From: Panax quinquefolius
Taxonomy: Eukaryota > Streptophyta > Magnoliopsida > Apiales > Araliaceae
DNA: 64,000 bases
Direction of reading: 5' to 3'
NCBI GenBank assembly: GCA_020205615.1
Contig: CM035165.1
Location: forward strand, 86,800,005 to 86,864,004
Under the pieces are notes generated by a model. That model was given only the letters and a program-made list of their open reading frames with translations, did not search any database and was not told the origin of the DNA. Both the position numbers and the translations under genes were made by a program. Shown piece by piece: positions 57,842 through 64,000 of the stretch. The stretch's first letter is position 1. The number at the start of each line of letters is the position of its first letter.

Positions 57842-57900
57842 TACCGTATATATATAACCACGTGGGAACCTGTTAACAATTAACGTGCAAATACATATTA

Positions 57901-58171
57901 TGTTATAATGATGATTCCCTACTGAGGAGGGAACCTTGCATGTGCGCCTCTTGCCTTTCCTTTCTTCCTTCTCCTTTACTTCTTCCTCCCGTGAATTCTT
58001 CCCCTCCCCCGTGACTCTTCTCATTGCCTATATAAAGGAGATGATCTGAAGGAAAATAAAGTAGAATTCTCTCTGAAGAATTTCTCTCTCTCTTTTCTCT
58101 TGCTTATTCTCTCTAGATTTATTCAGCAATTATAAGAGTATCTTTATATACTTTGCTAAAGTTTTATAACA
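57901..58171 (+). repeat. 5' LTR of R7, 271 bp
   Basis: Starts TGTTATAATGATGATTCCC and ends GTTTTATAACA, with matching inverted ends. The first 150 bases recur at 63850-64000. Confidence 0.93.
58027..58038 (+). promoter_or_regulatory. TATA box of the R7 5' LTR
   Basis: CCTATATAAAGGAG lies in the LTR, followed by CT-rich sequence. It is conserved in the 3' LTR at 63977-63988. Confidence 0.8.
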
Positions 58172-58189
58172 CATTATCAGCACGAAGCT
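58172..58189 (+). other. Candidate primer-binding site of R7
   Basis: CATTATCAGCACGAAGCTC follows the 5' LTR directly. It does not begin with TGG, so it does not fit a full tRNA 3' end. Priming on an internal or half tRNA, known for some Copia elements, is inferred. Confidence 0.5.
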
Positions 58190-58379
58190 CTAACCAACTG
58201 AGACGGTAAAATTAAATTCTTGAAATTTATTATTATACTATAGGTTGGGCTATGCCACCAATAATATAATTTTATTCTTCTAATTGCATTTAAATTCTGT
58301 AATTTACAATGGTACCATCTATCCTTGTTGATCTTACAAGACTTGGTGGGAACCTTTTTATCGCTTATTAAATTATGGG

Positions 58380-58690
58380 AATAACCTGTATATGTGAAAT
58401 ATCATATACCTGGTGAATAATCCTTTGTATTTATTTCTTATTAAATTTTTGGAATAACTCAGATATGCGACTACCCTATACGGTGAAATTCTTCTCATTA
58501 TTCCATTCTTTATTATTCATTGAACATCCCGCTTGGTCGCGAATTTCACCGACTTGGTTCCGTTATTTATTATTCTCATTGGAATAACTCGTCTGCATGC
58601 GATTCTATCGCATTCACGGTGAATGATCATTCAATTCATTCTTTATTAAATTGTGGAAATGATCTGCTCACGTGGATTACCGCATAATAA
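58380..58690. repeat. Repeats in the R7 leader resembling chromovirus LTR repeats
   Basis: Three or four imperfect units have the order TTCTTTATTATTC, ATTGGAATAACTCG, GCATGCGAT, GGTGAA. The design and wording match 19960-20440 in S2, including CCCTATACGGTGAAATTCTT against CCCTATACTTGGTGAAATTC. Confidence 0.7.
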
Positions 58691-58714
58691 ATGGTGAAGA
58701 TCCATTTGCGCTTT

Positions 58715-58716
<2 letters not shown>

Positions 58717-58759
<43 letters not shown>
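58717..58759. repeat. TA microsatellite in the R7 leader
   Basis: About twenty TA dinucleotides. Confidence 0.93.
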
Positions 58760-58765
<6 letters not shown>

Positions 58766-58950
58766 TGTATATATACATTAACGATCGTATATTCCTTTTA
58801 CTAAAATAATATGCTAATAACGTAAATATAAGAATATTTATATTTACATTTTACCACCACTTGAGGTCAGGTATAGTTTATTTTTCCTTTTTATACATGC
58901 AATTATTTATTGTTTTAATAAATAATAAAATTGTGTTTTAACCTGAATAG

Positions 58951-59896
58951 ATGGCAAACTTGGCAAAAATAGATTTTTCTATTTTGAAAATCTCCTGAGA
59001 CAACTATTCGGCTTGGGCACTTGATGCGAATCGCACCTTAGTGCAAATGAGTTAGAAAATACCATCAATCAGAAATATAAAGCAACTTCTACAAAAATGC
59101 AAAAGCCATAATTTTTCTTCGTCACCATATTGATGAAGGATTAAAGATCGAGTATTTAATAAATAAAGATCCTTTATCTTTATGGACACAATCAAGGAAA
59201 GATTTGACCACCAAAATTGGTTGTTCTCCCTAATGCCAAATTTGAGTGGCTTAATTTAAGACTACAAGATTACAAATCAATTACAGAATATAGTTCCAAT
59301 GTTTATAGAATAACCTCTACTTTGGCTTTATGTGGAGATCCAGTTTCTGAAACCCAAATGTTAGAGAAAACGCCTCAACTTTTCATCCCACCAACATGAT
59401 TCTCACACAAACAATATAGATGCAGTAAGTTCACAAAATTCAATGACTTATTGTCTATCCTCCTCCTGTTGCGTAAAAGAATGAATGAATTGTTGAAAAA
59501 CCATCAAGACTACCACCACGTGCTACCCCATTGCCAGATATTAACAGCACGTCATTCCAGAAGAATAAATGTGACAATAGATGGTCATATAATAAGAAGC
59601 CTTGGGGACGAAAGAACAAACGAGACCATCATAACAACAAATTCCAGAACCGCGACAATTCAGGCCACCAGAAGTGGCAAGTGTCTAGGTCGGGTAAAAA
59701 TAAAGAAAATGCAGCACCGATAAAAAATAAACCAGATGTTCGTTTTAGGTGTAGGATGAAAGGGCATTGGTCGCGTACCTGTCGTACACCGAGGCATCTG
59801 GCTAATTTATTCCAGGAGTCTCAAAAGAACAAAGTAATGGAGGCAGAAATAAACTTTGTTAATCATCAATTGAATATTGTTGATGACCAACATTGA
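58951..59896 (+). pseudogene. R7 gag (several stops and shifts)
   Basis: An ATG at 58951 gives MANLAKIDFSILKIS, then a TGA, then DNYSAWALDANRTL, the start of a common Copia Gag. Next come FRHHIDEGL-like sequence, NAKFEWLNLRLQDYKSITEY and TSTLALCGDPVSETQMLEKT. The C-terminal part carries the zinc knuckle FRCRMKGHWSRTCRTPRH, whose first cysteine has become arginine. At least four indels or stops break the gene. Confidence 0.88.
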
Positions 59897-60095
59897 GGAA
59901 AAGGTTGTTGATATTACTGAACCTTCTAAAAGTATCTTTTGGGATATCGTTTAATTTCTTGTTTTAATTAAACACCATGCATGTATAATATTATTAGTTT
60001 TCATTCTATATGTGGTATGTGTTTCTCATGAATAAAATTATATTTGAAATGTAACTTTTCTTATTTATGTTTTTATATGTGTCAAACCATTTTTA
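59897..60095 (+). other. Eroded segment between gag and protease of R7
   Basis: No clear frame. It should encode the link into Pol. Confidence 0.4.
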
Positions 60096-60518
60096 ATGGA
60101 TATGGAGGATATATGTTTAGTAGACAATGCAACAACTCATATAATACTTCGAAATGAGAAATATTTTTCACAAATGATCAGAGCTAAGGGAAATGTAGGA
60201 ACTATCTTTGGCACATCAAATTTAATCGAGGGATTTGGAAAAGCTAGTTTCTTGCTACCAAATGAGACACAAGTTTTTATCAAAAATGCTCTATATTCTA
60301 GTAAATCAAGAAAAAATTTGCTTAGTTTTAAAGATATTCGACTAAATGGTTTTCACATTGAAATAACCAATGAGAATGATAATGAATATCTTCTTATTAC
60401 TTCTACTATTTCTGGAAAAAAGAATATCTTAGAAAAACTTCATTCAATTTCTTCTGGATTATATACTATGAAAATTAGAGCAATTGAGTCTCATATTGTT
60501 ATGATTCCAAAATCATAG
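60096..60518 (+). pseudogene. R7 aspartic protease and following segment
   Basis: The frame reads ICLVDNATTHIILRNEKYFS, where active relatives have DSATTH. The serine next to the catalytic aspartate is replaced by asparagine. Then IEGFGKASFLLPNETQVFIK and LYSSKSRKNLLSFKDIRLNG follow the family pattern to IRAIESH, where it stops at 60516. It would cut the polyprotein but is unlikely to be active. Confidence 0.85.
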
Positions 60519-61900
60519 ATCCCAAATCCTTTATGCTTTGGCATGAAAAGACCTTGGCCATCCAGTACTTCTATGATGCATTGTATTATTAAAAATTCTA
60601 CCGGTCATCCTCTCAAAGATAAGAAGGTTTTTCCTAGTAGTGAATTTCCTCAGTCATGCGTGTTCTCGAGGAAAATTAATTGTTCGACCATCACCAAAGA
60701 AAAGTTTATAAAGAAGCCCCAAAATTCTTAGAGAGAATTCAAGGAGACATTTGTGGACCTATTCACCAATTGTCTGGCCCATTTCGATATTTCATGGTTT
60801 TAATAGATGTTTCAACTAGATGGTCTCATGTTTGTCTTCTCTCTCTCTCAAATTTTGCCTTCTCAAAACTTCTTGCTCAAATAATCAAGTTACTGGCCTC
60901 GGCTCTCGATCATCCAATCAAATCAATTCGACTTGATAACGCAAATTAATTTTCATCAATGACTTTTAATAATTTTTGTATGACTATTGAATCTCTATTA
61001 AGCATTCTCGCTCCTCATATTCATACACAAAAAATGGTTTAGTCAAATCTTTAATAAAAGGCTTCAACTAATTGCATCGACATTATTAATTGTAAGGGCT
61101 AACTTACCTACCTCATTTTGGGGTCATGCAATTCTTCATACCGCAGCCTATCATTCGAGTAAGACCAACGCCTCTTCATAAATTTTCTCCTCTACAGCTT
61201 AGTTCTTGGACAGATACCCAACATATCACACTTTCGAGTTTTTGAAGTGCGGTATATGTTCCAATCAGCACCTCCAAAAGAACTAAAATGGGAGCCCAAC
61301 GAAGAATAGGTATTTATGTTGGTTTTGATTCTCCTTCTATTATCGATATATCTTGAACCTTTAACTGGAGATGTTTTTACTGCACGTTATGTAGATTGTC
61401 ATTTTGATGAATCTGTATTTCCAACATTAAGAGGAGGGAAAGTTTTAAATAAAAAACCCTCTGAAATATCATGGAATGCATCAAATTTAAATTCACTTGA
61501 TCCTCGTACAGGACAATGTGAAATTGAAGTTCAAAGAATTATTCATTTACAAAATATTGCAAATCAAATGCCAGATGCATTTAATGATGCTAGAAAAGTG
61601 ATAAAGTCACATACACCTGCAGTGAATACTCCAGCAAGGATAGAAATACCTATTGAAAAATTAATTCCTGGAGAATTGACGAATAAGGTAATAGAAGAAT
61701 CTAAACCACGCCAGAAGCGTGGAGACCGATTGGTGCAAAAGACACTTTACTACCTAAAATCAAAAGCAAATAAGGGAATCCCGAAGGAATACCCGCTCCG
61801 TAAGTAAAGACATATTCCAAGAATGGAATAGCCCTGTAAGAGGTTCAAAATCTCGAAGAAGGGATAAGAGATGAACACCAAGAGATCTCAATAAATTATG
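60519..61900 (+). pseudogene. R7 integrase and linker to RT (fragmented)
   Basis: The zinc-binding part is seen as LWHEKTLAI-like and NSTGHPLKDKK in frames at 60530-60640. The core begins FLERIQGDICGPIHQLSGPF, then VLIDVSTRWSHVCLLS and IRLDNAN at 60730-60949, so the first two catalytic aspartates are present. After a broken part (61000-61315), 61316-61807 keeps DVFTARYVDCHFDESVFPTL and the basic linker NPRQKRGDR-like to the RT. Confidence 0.85.
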
Positions 61901-62847
61901 TACATGATGAGAAAATATGGGATCAAGCAAAGTCATGATTGATGATATATTTGCTTTCTCTATAGCATCAAATATTACTTTGATTCCCGACACGGATCCC
62001 GAACCACAAAATATGGAAGAATGCTCTAAAAGAAAAGATTAGCCAAAATGGAAAGATGCTATTCAAACCGAAAGCTACAATCTCAATTGAAAAGAGAAGT
62101 ATTTGGACCAAGAGTCCAAACACACCGGGTGTAATCCCGGCTTGGAAACAAATGGGTATTTGTACGAAAGCGAAATGAGAAAAATGAAATTATGAGATAC
62201 AAAGCCCGACTTGTAGCTCAAGGGTTTTCACAAAACTCGGTATTGATTATCGTGATACATATTCTCCAAAGAATGGATGGAGTCACTTTTCGCTTTCGAT
62301 AGGTATGGCAACCATGGAAGGTTTGGAAACACGTCTTCATGGATGTTGTAATCAAAGATATCTATATGGCTCACTCGACAAAGGAGATTTACATGAGAAT
62401 CCTCAAGGATTGAAAATGGTCAAATCACAAAGGCCACGCCACATATATTCAATCAAGTTATAACGCTTTATTGTATGGGTTGAAATAGTCGTCAGTCAGA
62501 TGTGGTATAATCGACTTAGTGATTATTTAATAAAAGATGGATATATAAATGATCAAGTATGTCCATGTGTTTTTATTAAGAAATCACAAAGTGGATTTTC
62601 CATTATTGCTTTATATGTGGATGATTTGAATCTTGTAGGTACTCCTGAAGAACTCACAAGAACTGCTACTTATTTAAAAGATGAATTTGAAATGAAAGAT
62701 CTTGGAAAGATAAAATTCTATTTGGGAATACAAGTGGAGCATTTAGCATCTGGAATTTTTTTCATCAATCCACATATGCTAAAAAAGATTCTCAGTCGTT
62801 TTCATATGGATAAAGCTCATCCTTTGACTACCCCGATGGTTGTTTGA
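61901..62847 (+). pseudogene. R7 reverse transcriptase
   Basis: Early RT segments are legible across frames ([38 protein letters not shown]). The open part 62500-62847 carries MWYNRLSDYLIKDGYINDQV, PCVFIKKSQSGFSIIALYVD followed by DLNLVG (the YVDD box intact), and MKDLGKIKFYLGIQVEHLAS. It stops at 62845 where the next segment begins in frame. Confidence 0.9.
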
Positions 62848-63612
62848 TCTTTAGAAGTTGATAAAGATCCATTTCGGCATCTAGAAAGTGGGGAAGAAGT
62901 TCTTAGACCTGAAGTTCCATACCTAAGTGCAATAGGTGCTCTTATGTATCTTGCAAACTGTACACGACCTGATATTACTTTTGTTGTCAACTTGTTAGCA
63001 AGATACAGTTCTTCTCCTACTAAGAGACATTGGGATAGAATCAAACACATTTTAAGATACCTCCGTGGAAGTATAGATCTTGGGTTATTTTATCCAAGAA
63101 ATTCAACGTCGCAATTGGTTGGATATGCCGATGCAGGATATTTATCAGATCCACACAATGGAAGATCACAAACAGGTTATGTATTTAAATATTGTGACAC
63201 GGCTATATCCTGGAAATCCACAAAGCAAACCATGACAGCTACATCTTCAAATCACTCCGAGATTCTCGCTATACATGAAGCAAGAAGAGAGTATGTTTGG
63301 TTGAGATCAATTATTCAGCATATTCAAAAGTCATGTGAATTACCACCAATCAAAGACATTCCTACAATTATGTATGAGGATAAGGCTGCATGTATTGCTC
63401 AACTTAGAGGAGGGTACATCAAGGGAGATAGAACAAAGCACATTTCACCTAAATTCTTCTTCATACATGAGCTACAAAAGAAGGGTGATATAGATGTGCA
63501 TCAAATTCGATCATGTGATAATCTAGCCGACTTATTCACAAAGTCGCTGCCATATGCAACGTTTGCAAAACTTCGGAAAAGGATTGGAATGTGTCGACTG
63601 GAAGATTTATGA
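62848..63612 (+). pseudogene. R7 RNase H, near-intact domain
   Basis: The frame from 62944 is open to the natural end: YLANCTRPDITFVVNLLARY, GYADAGYLSDPHNGRSQTGY, ATSSNHSEILAIHEARREYV and IRSCDNLADLFTKSLPYATF, ending RIGMCRLEDL. The metal-binding D-E-D positions are present. Only the upstream link (62848-62943) is interrupted by the stop at 62845. It is the best-preserved domain in R7. Confidence 0.9.
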
Positions 63613-63838
63613 CAACATTTCATCAAGGAGTAATGAATTCCTTTTTGAGGGGAAGACTGTACTCTTTTAACTTAGTCACGGATTTTATCCCAATGGGTTT
63701 TTCCTGACAAGGTTTTAACGAGGCAGTCAATTAAGATATTTATGTAAAAGATATGTACTCTTTTTCCCTTCGTTAAGTTTTTTCCACTGGGTTTTCTTAA
63801 CAAGGTTTTTAATGAGACATAATCTTCTATCGTATGGA
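63613..63838 (+). other. R7 3' untranslated region
   Basis: Contains the paired Copia 3' motifs TCCCAATGGGTTTTTCCTGA and CCACTGGGTTTTCTTAACAA with AAGGTTTTTAATGAG. No gene. Confidence 0.6.
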
Positions 63839-63849
63839 ATCAGGGGAAG
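63839..63849 (+). other. Polypurine tract of R7
   Basis: ATCAGGGGAAG directly precedes the LTR start TGTTATAATG. GGGGAAG is typical for Copia elements. Confidence 0.88.
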
Positions 63850-64000
63850 TGTTATAATGATGATTCCCTCCTGAGGAGGGAACCTTGCATGTGCGCCTCC
63901 TGCCTTTCCTTTCTTCCTTCTCCTTTACTTCTTCCTCCCGTGAATTCTTCCCCTCCCCCGTGACTCCTCTCATTGCCTATATAAAGGAGATGATCGGAAG
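63850..64000 (+). repeat. 3' LTR of R7 (partial)
   Basis: Matches 57901-58051 with a handful of substitutions and carries the same TATA box at 63977. The window ends inside it. Confidence 0.93.

Larger units (their letters stand above)
52435..57900 (-). mobile_element. R4: right piece of a decayed minus-strand Copia element
   Basis: Reading leftward from 56080 the minus strand shows gag, zinc knuckle, protease, integrase and RT/RNase H remnants in Copia order. R5 separates this piece from 29995-31281. Stops and indels are dense, so R4 is older than R5. The style of Gag (SNELQRQHETMDVL) and protease fits the Tork/Angela side of Copia. The right border with R7 at 57900 is given by the R7 LTR. 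Confidence 0.75.
57901..64000 (+). mobile_element. R7: Ty1/Copia element with short LTRs, 3' LTR cut by the window edge
   Basis: 5' LTR 57901-58171, candidate primer-binding site, a long leader with repeats and a TA microsatellite, gag, protease, integrase, RT, RNase H, polypurine tract and the first 151 bp of the 3' LTR. The order INT-RT-RH identifies Ty1/Copia. LTR differences between copies are few (for example CTACTGAGG against CTCCTGAGG), so R7 is relatively young, yet the genes carry many frameshifts. Confidence 0.92.

Noticed and set aside
1..64000. tRNA, rRNA or an intact host gene
   Set aside because: No cloverleaf-forming tRNA, rRNA core or uninterrupted non-transposon frame was noticed. 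A tRNAscan or rRNA search was not possible here.

Overview
This window is intergenic heterochromatin-type DNA from a repeat-rich flowering plant, most likely a eudicot with a large genome. It is AT-rich, no intact host gene is visible, and nearly everything is LTR retrotransposons, nested in one another and broken by stops and frameshifts. The lineages seen are chromodomain Ty3/Gypsy elements (Tekay/Del-like, with very long LTRs), a Tat-lineage Ty3/Gypsy element, a Sirevirus-type Ty1/Copia element and two other Copia elements. Small DNA transposons (two foldback MITEs and one hAT-type element carrying exon-like DNA) fill the gap between the two LTR nests. The species cannot be named from the sequence.

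Left nest (1-27227). R3, a Tat-type Gypsy element on the + strand (18022 to about 25136), is the outermost layer. R2, a + strand chromovirus whose right end is seen at 14484-18021, sits in the RT gene of R3. R1, a minus-strand chromovirus running from left of the window to 14483, sits in the integrase gene of R2. S1, a solo LTR at 6867-10941 with a perfect 5-bp target duplication, sits between the primer-binding site and the genes of R1. A second LTR fragment (S2, 18898-20613) interrupts the RNase H of R3. Beyond it R3 carries an antisense gene with a plant mobile domain, a tandem-repeat block, a polypurine tract and the start of its 3' LTR. The layer ends with the 3' end of another chromovirus-type LTR at 27227.

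Middle (27228-29360). Two palindromic MITEs are embedded in TA microsatellites. They are followed by a 1.05-kb hAT-like element with AACCGAA-rich ends that carries two exon-like pieces, one resembling the start of the conserved part of a UNC-50 family gene.

Right nest (29361-57900). A chromovirus LTR fragment (29361-29994) is followed by R4, a badly decayed minus-strand Copia element seen in two pieces (29995-31281 and 52435-57900). The two pieces are split by R5, a + strand Sirevirus-type Copia element (31282-52429, TSD TATTA) with gag, pol and an envelope-like/extra ORF. R5 is in turn split by R6, a minus-strand chromovirus with both LTRs (40199-50963). The R5/R6 junctions lack clean termini, and paired repeats differ in an odd way at CTG/CAG sites, so assembly or base-calling problems are possible there.

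Right end (57901-64000). R7 is a + strand Copia element with short LTRs (5' LTR 57901-58171, 3' LTR from 63850), with gag, protease, integrase, RT and RNase H recognisable in order. All reading frames reported here are transposon-derived and nearly all are pseudogenes. The most unusual items are the antisense plant-mobile-domain gene with a spliceable intron in R3, the extra ORF ahead of gag in R1, the exon-carrying hAT element, the microsatellite-embedded MITEs, and the ATCGTAG/CTACGAT motif scattered through R5.
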